The translations under genes were made by a program, and so were the position numbers. A stretch of 64,000 nt of DNA from Natrinema versiforme (GTDB lineage Archaea > Halobacteriota > Halobacteria > Halobacteriales > Natrialbaceae): contig NZ_CP040330.1 in NCBI RefSeq assembly GCF_005576615.1, positions 372,001 to 436,000 of the forward strand, in the 5' to 3' direction. This document shows positions 16,816-25,027 of this stretch, one piece after another; position 1 is the first letter of the stretch; each line of letters starts with the position of its first letter. The notes under the pieces are model-generated. The model saw only the letters and a program-made list of their open reading frames with translations. It was not told the origin of the DNA and did no database searches.

Positions 16816-18660
16816 ATGAGTTCCGTTCCCGACCGCTCCGAGGTCGACGAGGAATACACCTGGGATCTCGAGAGCATCTACGCGACCGACGACGACTGGG
16901 AGGCCGCCGCCGAGGCGGTCGCCGAACGCGTCGCTGATCTCGAGGCCTACGAGGGACAGGTTACCGACGACGCCGAGACCCTCCTCGAGGTGCTCGAACT
17001 CCGCGACGAGGTCATGCGAGAGGTCTCGATGGTCGCGGCCTACGCCCGGATGCGTCGCGACGAGGACACGACGAACCAGGAGTATCAGGCGCTGACGGCC
17101 CGGTCGCAGTCGCTCGCGGCCGACGCCCAGTCCGCGGCTTCGTTTATCGACCCCGAACTCCAAGAACTGACCCGCGAGGAGTTCGACGCCATGGTCGACG
17201 ACGAACCGGCCCTCGAGACCTACGACCACTACGTCGACGACGTGCTCCGGATGAAACCGCACACGCGCTCGGCGGAAGTCGAGGCGCTGCTCGCCGATCT
17301 GAGCGAAGTGACCGGCGCGACCGGCGAGGTCTACAACATGCTCTCGAACGCGGACATGGAGTTCCCGACCGTCGAGGAGCCCGGTAGCGAGGCGCGAAGC
17401 GCCTCGGACAAGTCGAGCGGCGATAAGCCGCGAGACGGAGACGCGGTCGAGATCACCCAGAGCAACTTCACGAACCTGCTCAAGCGCCCCGATCGCGACT
17501 TCCGGCGGCGGGTCTACGAGGGCTACTTCGACGAGTGGGAATCGATGCGGAACACGGTCGCGGCCTCCTACAAGAACAGCGTCAAGGCCGACGTCAAGAC
17601 CGCTCGAGCCCGCAACTACGACACCGCGCGCGAGGCCGCGCTCGACGGCCCGAACGTCCCCGTCGAGGTCTACGACACGCTCGTCGATACCGTCCACGAC
17701 AACATCGACAAGCTCCACCACCACGCCGAACTCAAGGAGCGAGCATTGGGCGTCGACGACCTGCAGATGTGGGACATCTACATGCCGCTGACCGGCGACG
17801 AGGGCCCCGACCTCGAGTACGACCAAGCGACCGAGTACGTCGTCGACGCGCTCGCGCCGCTGGGCGAGGAGTACCAGTCCCGAGTCGCGGAGGGACTCGA
17901 GTCCCGGTGGGTCGACGTGTACGAGAACGAGGGTAAACAGTCCGGGGCCTACTCCGGTGGCACCTACGACACCCAGCCGTTCATCCTGCTGAACTACCAG
18001 CAGGACATCTCCTCGATGTACACGCTGGCCCACGAACTCGGCCACTCGATGCACTCCGAACTCACCAAGGACGAACAGCCCTTCATCTACTCGAACTACG
18101 AGATCTTCGTCGCCGAGGTCGCAAGCACGGTCAACGAGGCCCTGCTGACCAACCACCTGCTCGAGACCGTCGAGGACCCCGAGTTCCGGCGACACGTCCT
18201 CAATGAGTTCCTAGAGCGGGTGCGCTCGACCCTCTATCGGCAGACCCTGTTCGCGGAGTTCGAACACGAGACCCACCGGCTCGAGGAGGCGGGCGAACCC
18301 CTCACCGCCGACCGGCTGGACGACCTCTACCGCGGACTCAAGGACGACTACTACGAGCCGGCGGTCATCGACGACCGCATCGCCCGCGAGTGGATGCGCA
18401 TCCCTCACTTCTACCGGGCGTTCTACGTCTACCAGTACGCGACCGGCATCTCCGCCGCGCTCGCCATCGTCGACGACGTGCTCGAGAACGGCCAGTCCGC
18501 CGCCGATGACTACCTCGAGTTCCTCCGCCGAGGCTCCCGCGAGTACCCGCTCGAACTCCTCCGGATCGCCGGCGTCGATATGAGTTCCTCGGAGCCGATC
18601 GACCGCGCGCTCGAGACCTACGGACAGCGCCTCGACGAGTTCGAGTCGCTGCTCGACTGA
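16816..18660 (+). CDS. pepF: Oligoendopeptidase F (M3 family)
   Basis: This 614-residue cytoplasmic zinc endopeptidase cuts short peptides. HEXXH is in [13 protein letters not shown]; upstream [15 protein letters not shown] and downstream [20 protein letters not shown] are M3B signatures, and the C-terminal [10 protein letters not shown] block is complete. One oddity: near residue 195 there is a hydrophilic insert ([18 protein letters not shown]) coded by DNA with two perfect hairpins (17389-17405, 17417-17431) that resemble the intergenic repeats. The enzyme is otherwise full length. A TATA box at 16785-16793 supports the start. Confidence 0.95.
   Translation: MSSVPDRSEVDEEYTWDLESIYATDDDWEAAAEAVAERVADLEAYEGQVTDDAETLLEVLELRDEVMREVSMVAAYARMRRDEDTTNQEYQALTARSQSLAADAQSAASFIDPELQELTREEFDAMVDDEPALETYDHYVDDVLRMKPHTRSAEVEALLADLSEVTGATGEVYNMLSNADMEFPTVEEPGSEARSASDKSSGDKPRDGDAVEITQSNFTNLLKRPDRDFRRRVYEGYFDEWESMRNTVAASYKNSVKADVKTARARNYDTAREAALDGPNVPVEVYDTLVDTVHDNIDKLHHHAELKERALGVDDLQMWDIYMPLTGDEGPDLEYDQATEYVVDALAPLGEEYQSRVAEGLESRWVDVYENEGKQSGAYSGGTYDTQPFILLNYQQDISSMYTLAHELGHSMHSELTKDEQPFIYSNYEIFVAEVASTVNEALLTNHLLETVEDPEFRRHVLNEFLERVRSTLYRQTLFAEFEHETHRLEEAGEPLTADRLDDLYRGLKDDYYEPAVIDDRIAREWMRIPHFYRAFYVYQYATGISAALAIVDDVLENGQSAADDYLEFLRRGSREYPLELLRIAGVDMSSSEPIDRALETYGQRLDEFESLLD
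17389..17431. repeat. In-frame double hairpin inserted in pepF
   Basis: GAGGCGC-GAA-GCGCCTC (17389-17405) and GCGGC-GATAA-GCCGC (17417-17431) lie back to back and encode a low-complexity polar peptide. The style matches the palindromes of the intergenic repeats at 3.2 and 20.1 kb. Confidence 0.6.
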
Positions 18661-18780
18661 TCGGGCGGCCGCCCGCTCCGATATCCGGGTGTGCGGAACC
18701 GGCTTCGCGCCGACCGACCCGGTATATGCAAGGGTCCAGCTGATATGTACCTGAGAAATCCCTCCGGGACCCAAAGGCAC

Positions 18781-18789
18781 ATTTACTAT
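18781..18789 (+). promoter_or_regulatory. TATA box of the PAN gene
   Basis: ATTTACTAT lies 26-34 bases before the ATG at 18815. Confidence 0.6.
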
Positions 18790-18814
18790 CGGAATCCTAT
18801 CGGCGTACATCAGG

Positions 18815-20047
18815 ATGTCTCGAAGCCCGTCTATTCCCGACCGACCTCACCGCGATATCGACTCAGACCTCCCCGACGACGAGCGGCTCGAGGCGCTCCG
18901 CGGACACTACGAGGATCTGGTCGACATCAACGACCAGCTCTCCGATCAGCTCGACGAGGCCGAGGACCGTCGCGAGCGCCTCCGGGAGAAAGTCGACCGC
19001 GTCGAACGCGAAAACGAGACGCTGAAGAGTTCGTCGCTGTACATCGCCACCGTCGAGGACGTCCTCGACGACGAGCAGGTCATCGTCAAACAGCACGGGA
19101 ACAATCAGGAAGTGCTGACCGATGTCTCCTCGCGCATCGTCGACAGCGTCGCGCCTGGCGACCGCGTCGCGGTCAACGACTCCTTTGCGATCCAGTCGGT
19201 CCTCGACACCGAGACCGACGCGCGCGCGCAGTCGATGGAGATCACCGAGAAGCCCGAGGTCACCTACGCCGACATCGGCGGCATCGACGAGCAGGTCCGC
19301 GAGGTCCGCGAGGCCGTCGAACAGCCGCTGACCGAGCCCGAAATCTTCAACGAAGTCGGCATCGACCCGCCCAGCGGCGTCCTGCTCTACGGGCCGCCGG
19401 GCACGGGGAAGACGATGCTCGCCAAGGCCGTCGCCAACGAGACTGACGCCACCTTCATCAAGATGGCCGGCTCCGAACTCGTCCGCAAGTTCATCGGCGA
19501 GGGCTCGCGGCTCGTCCGCGACCTCTTCGAGATGGCCCGCGAGCGCCAGCCCGCCATCATCTTCATCGACGAGATCGACGCCATCGCGACCCGCCGAACC
19601 GAGTCCAAGACCTCCGGCGACGCCGAGGTCCAGCGGACCATGATGCAACTGCTCTCGGAGATGGACGGCTTCGAGGCCCGCGGCGAGATCCGCATCATCG
19701 CCGCCACCAACCGCTTCGACATGCTCGACCGCGCCATCCTGCGCCCCGGCCGGTTCGACCGCCTCATCGAAGTCCCCGAACCCGACCGCGACGGCCGCGA
19801 ACAGATCCTCTCGATCCATACCCGGACCATGAACGTCGCCGACGGCGTCGACTTCGGCGCACTCGCCGACGACACCGAGGGCTACTCCGGTGCCGAAATC
19901 GAGAGCCTCGCCACCGAAGCCGGCATGTTCGCCATCCGCAACGAGCGCAACGAAGTCGCCCATCAGGACTTCGCCGACGCTCTCGAGAAGATCGAAGAGG
20001 ACGACTCGAGCGATGTCGTTTCCTCGGCCGGTTACTTCTACCAATAA
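18815..20047 (+). CDS. pan: Proteasome-activating nucleotidase
   Basis: This 410-residue AAA ATPase forms the hexamer that unfolds substrates for the 20S proteasome. Order: an N-terminal coiled coil (about 25-70), an OB domain (about 70-130) and an AAA module with Walker A GPPGTGKT, Walker B FIDEIDA and the SRH text RFDMLDRAILRPGRFDR. The last residues GYFYQ give a hydrophobic-Tyr-X (HbYX) tail that docks on the alpha ring. Haloarchaea often carry two paralogues (PanA/PanB); which one this is cannot be said. It is transcribed alone from the TATA box at 18781 and followed by a hairpin. Confidence 0.97.
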   Translation: MSRSPSIPDRPHRDIDSDLPDDERLEALRGHYEDLVDINDQLSDQLDEAEDRRERLREKVDRVERENETLKSSSLYIATVEDVLDDEQVIVKQHGNNQEVLTDVSSRIVDSVAPGDRVAVNDSFAIQSVLDTETDARAQSMEITEKPEVTYADIGGIDEQVREVREAVEQPLTEPEIFNEVGIDPPSGVLLYGPPGTGKTMLAKAVANETDATFIKMAGSELVRKFIGEGSRLVRDLFEMARERQPAIIFIDEIDAIATRRTESKTSGDAEVQRTMMQLLSEMDGFEARGEIRIIAATNRFDMLDRAILRPGRFDRLIEVPEPDRDGREQILSIHTRTMNVADGVDFGALADDTEGYSGAEIESLATEAGMFAIRNERNEVAHQDFADALEKIEEDDSSDVVSSAGYFYQ

Positions 20048-20055
20048 CGAAGTTT

Positions 20056-20078
20056 TGCGCTGCGGGCGCGGCTCCGCC
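20056..20078. repeat. Strong hairpin after the PAN gene
   Basis: GGGCGCGGC-TCC-GCCGCGCCC is a perfect 9-base stem that starts about 10 bases after the PAN stop codon. It belongs with the dispersed repeat (next feature) and may mark the 3' end of the transcript. Confidence 0.55.
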
Positions 20079-20087
20079 GCGCCCTCG

Positions 20088-20107
20088 GCAAAAATTCGAT
20101 TAAAAGC
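20088..20107. repeat. A-rich core of dispersed intergenic repeat, copy 3
   Basis: GCAAAAATTCGATTAAAAGC has the same layout as 3202-3223. A small hairpin GAACGC-AAA-GCGTTC and GCTCGCTTCGCTCGC runs follow it, as in the 3 kb spacer. The minus strand shows the T tracts, opposite to PAN transcription. Confidence 0.5.
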
Positions 20108-20323
20108 ACTCCTCCCTCCGTTCCGAACGCAAAGCGTTCTCCACATCGGTCGTCGGCCCGCTCGCTTCGCTCGCGGTGAATGTCGGTGAGTCGCCTGCCT
20201 TTCCCCGGTTCGCGCGGCTCTCGCCTCTGCTCGAGCCGCGCTCCCGGCCGCTGTACTCGCTATCGGGACGGTGTGTTCGACCCGGATCGCAACGCCTTAC
20301 GCCGCTCGTCCCCGAGGACGGAT

Positions 20324-20809
20324 ATGAGCACGATTCGAGTCGTCTGGGGCTCTGCATCGGCACCCACCGCGATGGCCTCCTACGACGCCGCGCTCGCGGA
20401 CGCCGGCGTCGAGAACTACAACCTCGTCTCGGTTTCCTCCGTGATTCCGGCGGCGACGCACGTCGAGGCAGTCGGCACCGCACCCGATCTCGGCCCCGCC
20501 GGCGAGCGCCTGACCGTCGTCGAGGCTCGAGCCACCGCCGCCGAGCCGGGTCGCGTGAGCGCGGCACTCGCGTGGGCCCAGTCCGTCGACGACGGGCCGG
20601 GACTGTTCTACGAGACCGCGGGTGAGATGGATCGCGAGGACGTCGAACGGCGGGTTCGCGAGGGACTGGCCGCGGGACAGGACCTCCGCGACTGGGAGTT
20701 TGCCGACCCGCGGGTCGCCGTCGAGAGCCGGCAAGCCGAGTCGGGAGCGCATACCACGGCCGTCGTTCTCGCGGTCTACGGCGACAGCGAGCCGATTCTC
20801 TCGGATTGA
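20324..20809 (+). CDS. pdaD: Pyruvoyl-dependent arginine decarboxylase
   Basis: This 161-residue proenzyme splits itself into beta and alpha chains and creates a pyruvoyl group from serine; it then decarboxylates arginine to agmatine. The cleavage site is in SVSSVIPAATH, matching the VSSILP site of the methanogen enzyme. WGSASAPTAMASYDAALADAG and GLFYETAGEM are other family blocks. Agmatine feeds archaeal polyamine synthesis and tRNA-Ile2 agmatidine. The ATG at 20324 gives the normal length. No biosynthetic neighbour is present. Confidence 0.93.
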   Translation: MSTIRVVWGSASAPTAMASYDAALADAGVENYNLVSVSSVIPAATHVEAVGTAPDLGPAGERLTVVEARATAAEPGRVSAALAWAQSVDDGPGLFYETAGEMDREDVERRVREGLAAGQDLRDWEFADPRVAVESRQAESGAHTTAVVLAVYGDSEPILSD

Positions 20810-20863
20810 CCCAAAGCGAACCCTTTTGAACCGGCGGCCCATTGATACGAGCACACACTTCTC

Positions 20864-21262
20864 ATGAACGGAAATACGCCGTACGCAGGGCTACCGGGCG
20901 AGACTGGGGCTGGGCAGCGTGCAGCGGCGGACGTTCCTGACCTCTCGAGCGCGCAGAAACGACTGCTCCATCGCGATGTCTCGCGGATCGCCGCCCGAAC
21001 CCGCGAATTCCTCCCGAACGAGTACGTGGTCGACGCCGACGTCTCGAGCGGCATGACCGGCCCGGAGGTCACCGTCGCCGTCCGACCGCCGGTGGGCCAC
21101 GCCGTCAGCGCCGGTTTCACGCCCGACCTCGAGGAGGCGGCCGCCGCCGAAGAGGTTATCACCGCCGACGAACGCGACGAAGTCGCCCGCGGACTGGCCG
21201 CGAGCGCCGCCCTGCAGGTGAAACAGGCCATCAGCAACAACGTGCGGCCGACCGGAAAGTAA
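20864..21262 (+). CDS. Conserved haloarchaeal protein, DUF5811-like
   Basis: The protein has 132 residues, is soluble and has a conserved N-terminus (MNGNTPYAGLPGE). From memory it fits the haloarchaeal DUF5811 group, of unknown function. It has an alpha/beta-looking middle (EVTVAVRPPVGHAVSAGF) and a helical C-terminal end (EVARGLAASAALQVKQAI). It starts 54 bases after pdaD on the same strand and could be cotranscribed, though CCTTTTGAAC upstream may be its own promoter. Confidence 0.7.
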   Translation: MNGNTPYAGLPGETGAGQRAAADVPDLSSAQKRLLHRDVSRIAARTREFLPNEYVVDADVSSGMTGPEVTVAVRPPVGHAVSAGFTPDLEEAAAAEEVITADERDEVARGLAASAALQVKQAISNNVRPTGK

Positions 21263-21348
21263 GCCGATACCGTCGCGTCGACATCCGTTCTCGACTGCCG
21301 TCCCATCGGGTGTCGCTCCCGACCCACGCTTTTGCCGCGTCTCGAAAT

Positions 21349-21753
21349 TCAGTCGCGCAGTTGCTCGAGTTGGTGTCGCCGGCGCTCGAGGTCGATCGCC
21401 GGCTCGATCGACGGATCGGCACTGAGTCGATCGAATACCAGTAACGGATCGGCACCGGCTCGTTCGACCGCCTCGAGCAGCGATTCGATCGCTGCCCGGT
21501 TCGTCGCCAGCGACGAGCACAGGCCGATCGCGAGCGCGAGCGGAATCGCACGTTCCGGTTGTGTCGGGAATCGATCGCTGACGCGTGTAAAATCCGGCTT
21601 ATCGGTCGTGACTTCGTCTTCCGTTGGAGCCGACTCGAGGGTCAGACAGTGCGGGCAGAACGACGCAATGGCGGCTCCCGACGGTGCGTCCGAGCGGTGT
21701 TTCGCCGGGACGGCAAACGAAATCGTGGCTGAACCGCACGCAGAACAGGTCAT
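21349..21753 (-). CDS. Small zinc-finger protein of unknown function (DUF6276-like)
   Basis: The protein has 134 residues. Four cysteines in two CxxC pairs (C3/C6 and C33/C36) should bind one zinc at the N-terminus; the rest is helical (LALAIGLCSSLATNRAAIESLLEAVE) and ends in a charged, arginine-rich helix. I think it belongs to haloarchaeal DUF6276 but cannot confirm it. It lies just downstream of atpD on the same strand (53-base gap). Confidence 0.72.
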   Translation of the reverse strand: MTCSACGSATISFAVPAKHRSDAPSGAAIASFCPHCLTLESAPTEDEVTTDKPDFTRVSDRFPTQPERAIPLALAIGLCSSLATNRAAIESLLEAVERAGADPLLVFDRLSADPSIEPAIDLERRRHQLEQLRD

Positions 21754-21806
21754 CGGAGTCGGTGGGTGAAATGCAGGTGGGGACGACGCGAGACAGTCGG
21801 CGCGAC

Positions 21807-22553
21807 TTACTGATTGGCCGCGGGGGACTGTGCGGCGGTGTCCGGCTGTATATCTTCGAGTTCGTCTTGTGTCGCTTCGGCGTCCTCGGCCTCGGCGGCC
21901 GCTTCGGCTTCGCGTTCGGCCTTCTCTTCGGCTTCTTTCTTCTCCTTGATCTTCTTCAGGCGGAACGTCTCCTCGCGCTCCTGTTCTTCGAGTTTCTGCT
22001 CGATGTACTCCTGATTGTCGTACAGGTCCGGGAGGAGCTTGAACTCGAGGGCGTTGACACGGCGTTTGGTGGTCTCGATCTCGCGGAGCATCTTCTTCAT
22101 CGCCGTCTCGACCTCGGCAGCGAGGATGATGCTCTCGAGCAGGTCCTCGTAGGCCTCGGCGGCCTCGTCGATGCGGGCGGTGGTACCCATGATCCCGTAG
22201 CCGCGCTGGTCGAGGCTCTTGGTGACCTTGGAGGATTCGATCTGCGGGACGACGACGCCCATGATGTTCTTCGACTCAGTGGTGATCTCGGGGTGTTCCT
22301 GCAGTGCCGATGCGGCACCGCGGACCGCAACGTCGCCTTCCATCGCCCGGGCCATGTTGATCTTCTTCTGGGCGTCCTCGTAGTCGTCGGCGAGCTCGCC
22401 GCGGACGTCCTGGGCCTTGTCCAGAATGTCCATGAACTCCATGATCAGCCCGTCGCGTTTCTTCTCGAGCGTGCCGTGTCCCCGCTCGGAAAGCTCGATG
22501 CGATCCTCGATCGCCATCAAGTTCTTGCGGGTGGGCTTGACGTCGTTGGCCAT
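21807..22553 (-). CDS. atpD: A-type ATP synthase subunit D
   Basis: The 248-residue central-shaft subunit couples rotation of the c ring to the A3B3 head. It is a long helical hairpin: the N-terminal [30 protein letters not shown] and C-terminal [15 protein letters not shown] helices are the signature; the last 60 residues are a charged E/K/A-rich coiled tail that is longer than usual. In many archaea atpD directly follows atpB. Here about 3.4 kb and four genes separate it from atpB, so it needs its own promoter. A GC hairpin (22560-22575) lies 6 bases before the ATG. Confidence 0.95.
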   Translation of the reverse strand: MANDVKPTRKNLMAIEDRIELSERGHGTLEKKRDGLIMEFMDILDKAQDVRGELADDYEDAQKKINMARAMEGDVAVRGAASALQEHPEITTESKNIMGVVVPQIESSKVTKSLDQRGYGIMGTTARIDEAAEAYEDLLESIILAAEVETAMKKMLREIETTKRRVNALEFKLLPDLYDNQEYIEQKLEEQEREETFRLKKIKEKKEAEEKAEREAEAAAEAEDAEATQDELEDIQPDTAAQSPAANQ

Positions 22554-22559
22554 CTTGTG

Positions 22560-22575
22560 GGGGGCTAGCGCCCCC
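22560..22575 (-). promoter_or_regulatory. Leader hairpin just before atpD
   Basis: On the minus strand GGGGGC-GCTA-GCCCCC forms a perfect 6-base stem ending 6 bases before the atpD ATG. It would cover the ribosome-binding area if present in the mRNA. Confidence 0.45.
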
Positions 22576-22639
22576 AGTCGGATAACTGTTTACAGTTTCC
22601 GCGCTCCCCACGCGCCCGATTCGTGCGATTCCGTGCCGT

Positions 22640-22670
22640 CGGTTTCCGTGCCGTCGGTTTCGGTCCTACC
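22640..22670. repeat. Tandem 15-base repeat in the atpD upstream region
   Basis: TTCCGTGCCGTCGGT occurs twice in direct succession between the zinc ribbon gene and atpD. It encodes nothing that I can see. Confidence 0.5.
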
Positions 22671-22675
22671 GAGAC

Positions 22676-22879
22676 CTATCCGAGGAACAGATCGACCATG
22701 TTGCCCGACGACTGGCCCTTGTAGAGTTCCGAGTAGCCGCAGTTCGTACAGCTGACGACCATGAAACTCCGGTTCTGGATGTCGAACATTTTCGACAGAC
22801 CGCCTCCGGTGGTCGAAATTTCGTCGATCTCCGTCTCCGTGTGGTCGCACTTCGGACAGCCGCGATCGTCGTCTTTCAT
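22676..22879 (-). CDS. Zinc-ribbon nucleic-acid-binding-type protein
   Basis: The protein has 67 residues with CPKC (C8/C11) and CTNC (C44/C47), giving a single zinc ribbon. The pattern TTGGGLSKMFDIQNRSF-(M/V)-CTNCGYSELYK matches the small Zn-ribbon family (PF09855-like) related in look to TFIIS or RNA polymerase subunit ribbons. The role is unknown. The ATG at 22879 lies beside a palindrome shared with the divergent gene at 22943. Longer frames are antisense artefacts. Confidence 0.82.
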   Translation of the reverse strand: MKDDDRGCPKCDHTETEIDEISTTGGGLSKMFDIQNRSFMVVSCTNCGYSELYKGQSSGNMVDLFLG

Positions 22880-22901
22880 ACTCGAACGATTCCTGTCAAT
22901 G

Positions 22902-22916
22902 CACAAATTCTTTGTG
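22902..22916. promoter_or_regulatory. Perfect dyad in divergent promoter region
   Basis: CACAAA-TTC-TTTGTG lies 22 bases before the zinc ribbon gene and 27 before the membrane gene at 22943. It overlaps the only AT-rich text there, where both TATA boxes should be. It is a candidate operator acting on both genes. Confidence 0.45.
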
Positions 22917-22942
22917 TTTGGGCCCTCGAGTATGCGTCGACC

Positions 22943-23245
22943 ATGTCCGTCGTCTTCGCTATCCTCTTGGTCGTCTCTCTCGTGATCCCACTGGTCCTCT
23001 GGCTGGCGATCAATCAGGAAACCTCGAACCCGACCGTTGTCGACCGCGAGGAGGCGGAACGAATTGCCAAAGCGCAGGGTGGCCGCGATCCGTCGCGGTC
23101 GGGCCCAGACTCGCCATCGCGGGGTACCGACGGCGATCCCACGGCCGCTGACCCGGACGATGGCCATCGACCCGACGAGCGCGAGGACCGGACGACGGGA
23201 TTCGACTGGGACGAGCGCGACGAGTGGGGCACTCGACGCTCGTAA
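22943..23245 (+). CDS. Single-span membrane protein with acidic tail
   Basis: The protein has 100 residues. One N-terminal helix (VVFAILLVVSLVIPLVLWLAI) is followed by a polar, D/R-rich, probably disordered cytoplasmic tail ending in TGFDWDERDEWGT. No family or function is recognised. The ATG at 22943 puts the helix at the N-terminus and follows the dyad at 22902-22916. Confidence 0.7.
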   Translation: MSVVFAILLVVSLVIPLVLWLAINQETSNPTVVDREEAERIAKAQGGRDPSRSGPDSPSRGTDGDPTAADPDDGHRPDEREDRTTGFDWDERDEWGTRRS

Positions 23246-23275
23246 CGCTCGCTCCGAACCGACCTCTGTTTTTGC

Positions 23276-24937
23276 TCACCCCTGTCCGACCATCCGCTCT
23301 TCGTCCTCCCATTCCTCCTGTCTCAGTTCGTACTTCTGGACCTTGCCCGTCGCGGTCGTCGGCAGTTCCTCGACGAACTCGACCCGGCGAACGGTCTTGT
23401 AGCCCGCGAGGTTCTCGCGCGTGAAGGCCTCGAGGTCGCTCTCGGTCACGCCGGGATCGTCGGGGTCGCCGCTCGCGGGGACGACGTACGCCTTGGGTGT
23501 CTCACCCCACTCGTCGCTCGGCGCGGGAATCACCGCCACGTCCGCGATCTCGGGATGGTCGAAGAGGGCGTCCTCGAGTTCGATGCTCGAGATGTTCTCG
23601 CCGCCGGAGATGATGATGTCTTTCTTGCGGTCCTGAATGGCGATCATGCCGTTCTCGTCGATCGTCGCGAGATCGCCCGTGTGGTAGTAGCCCTCGACGC
23701 GGTCGTTGAAGGCCGTCTCAGTCGCCTCGTGTTTCTCCCAGTACTTCTCCATGATCTGGTTGCCGCGGACGACGACCTCGCCGAGCGTTTCGTCGTCCCG
23801 CGGCACGTCGGTGCCGTCCTCGTCGACGACGCGGATTTCGGTTCCGAGGTAGGCCAGCCCCTGTCGCTTCTTGATCCGGAACCGGTCGTCACTGTCGTTC
23901 TCGAAATGCCGCCGCGCGTCGGAGGTCGTGATCAGCGGCCCCGTCTCGGTCGCCCCGTAGACGTGTTTCAGGTACCAGCCGAACTCGTCCTCGACGGTTC
24001 GGATCGTCGCCTCGGGCGGCGCGCTGCCGGCGGTCGCGAGCCGAACGTCCCGCTCGCCGGTCGTCTCGGGGTCGTGTTCGTCGTAGTAGCTGACCAGCAT
24101 GTTCAGCACCGTCGGCGCACCGCACATGTAGGAGACGTCTTCGGATCGCACGGCCTCGAAGATATCCGCGGCGTCGACCCCGCGCGTACAGACGTGGGTC
24201 GCCCCGATTCCGGTCACCGCGAAGATGTGGCCCCAGCCGTTGGCGTGGAACATCGGCAGCGTCCACAGGTAGGTATCGTCGTCGGTGATCTCTTGATGGC
24301 CGACCAGCAGGTAGGCGTGGATCGTCTCGCAGCGATGAGTACGACAGACACCCTTCGGATCCCCTGTCGTCCCCGAGGTGTAGTTGATTGTGATGATCTC
24401 GTCCTCGCTCATCTCCGGCCGCTCGAACGCGGTGCCCGCCTCCTCGAGCACAGCGTCGAAGTCTTCCCACTCTACGTCGGACGAGTCCGACGAGGATCGC
24501 CCGGCTTCGCCGGCCTCACCACCCTCGACGGCGTCGGCGTCGTTCGTGATGAACGTCTCCGTCGGCACCTCGTCGCGGATTTCCTCGATCTTCTCGGCGA
24601 AGTCGTAATCCGCGAAGATCGCATCCACGCCCGCATCCGAGAGGATGTACTCGAAGTCGTCGGACGTGAGCCGGTAGTTCAGCGGCGTGTGAACCGCCCC
24701 GATCTGCATGATCCCGTAGGCCGCCTCGAGGTGGTAGTGGGTGTTCGGGTCCAGCACCGCAACGCGGTCGCCCTTCTCGATGCCCCGGTCCTGCAGCGCC
24801 GCCGAGAACCGATCGGCCCGCTCGCCGAGTTCGTCGTAGGTAAACCGTTCCCCCGTGGTGGCGACGACCGCCTCGTCGTCGCCGTAGTGCGTCCGCGCCC
24901 GGTCGAGGAACTCAGGGACGAGCAATGGTTTGTGCAT
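23276..24937 (-). CDS. Acyl-CoA synthetase (AMP-forming), full length
   Basis: This 553-residue adenylate-forming enzyme activates a fatty or aromatic acid as acyl-CoA for beta-oxidation or related breakdown. Motifs: the P-loop-like INYTSGTTGDPKG, YGATETGPL, YHTGDLA, the hinge DRKKDIIISGGEN and the catalytic lysine in TTATGKVQKYE. It is very similar to the partial gene at 1-729. A loop near residue 155 (EGGEAGEAGRSSSDSSD) is coded over a small CCGGC-TTC-GCCGG hairpin (24501-24513), perhaps an insertion. ATG 24937 is preferred over an in-frame GTG at 24946. The gene sits between atpD and atpB on their strand. Confidence 0.93.
   Translation of the reverse strand: MHKPLLVPEFLDRARTHYGDDEAVVATTGERFTYDELGERADRFSAALQDRGIEKGDRVAVLDPNTHYHLEAAYGIMQIGAVHTPLNYRLTSDDFEYILSDAGVDAIFADYDFAEKIEEIRDEVPTETFITNDADAVEGGEAGEAGRSSSDSSDVEWEDFDAVLEEAGTAFERPEMSEDEIITINYTSGTTGDPKGVCRTHRCETIHAYLLVGHQEITDDDTYLWTLPMFHANGWGHIFAVTGIGATHVCTRGVDAADIFEAVRSEDVSYMCGAPTVLNMLVSYYDEHDPETTGERDVRLATAGSAPPEATIRTVEDEFGWYLKHVYGATETGPLITTSDARRHFENDSDDRFRIKKRQGLAYLGTEIRVVDEDGTDVPRDDETLGEVVVRGNQIMEKYWEKHEATETAFNDRVEGYYHTGDLATIDENGMIAIQDRKKDIIISGGENISSIELEDALFDHPEIADVAVIPAPSDEWGETPKAYVVPASGDPDDPGVTESDLEAFTRENLAGYKTVRRVEFVEELPTTATGKVQKYELRQEEWEDEERMVGQG
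24501..24513. repeat. Hairpin within a low-complexity loop of the acyl-CoA synthetase
   Basis: CCGGC-TTC-GCCGG encodes part of a Gly/Glu/Ser loop absent from the usual family core. It resembles the hairpins of the dispersed repeats. Confidence 0.4.
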
Positions 24938-24995
24938 ACATACCACGGTTCACTGCCGGAGCATACGGTTGTTTCGATTCATCGCATATAGTGAC

Positions 24996-25003
24996 AATTT
25001 ATT
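24996..25003 (+). promoter_or_regulatory. TATA-like box for the membrane gene at 25028
   Basis: AATTTATT lies 25-32 bases before the GTG at 25028. The nearby ACTATATGCG on the minus strand (24984-24993) could serve the divergent synthetase. Confidence 0.5.
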
Positions 25004-25027
25004 GCCCTTCGTTCCGTACCCTGGCCC

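Noticed and set aside
16645-18195. N-terminal extension of hpt to about 698 residues
   Set aside because: The extension is antisense to pepF; Hpt proteins are about 180 residues and an ATG sits at 16644.
23555-24991. Plus-strand frame of 478 codons
   Set aside because: Antisense of the acyl-CoA synthetase.
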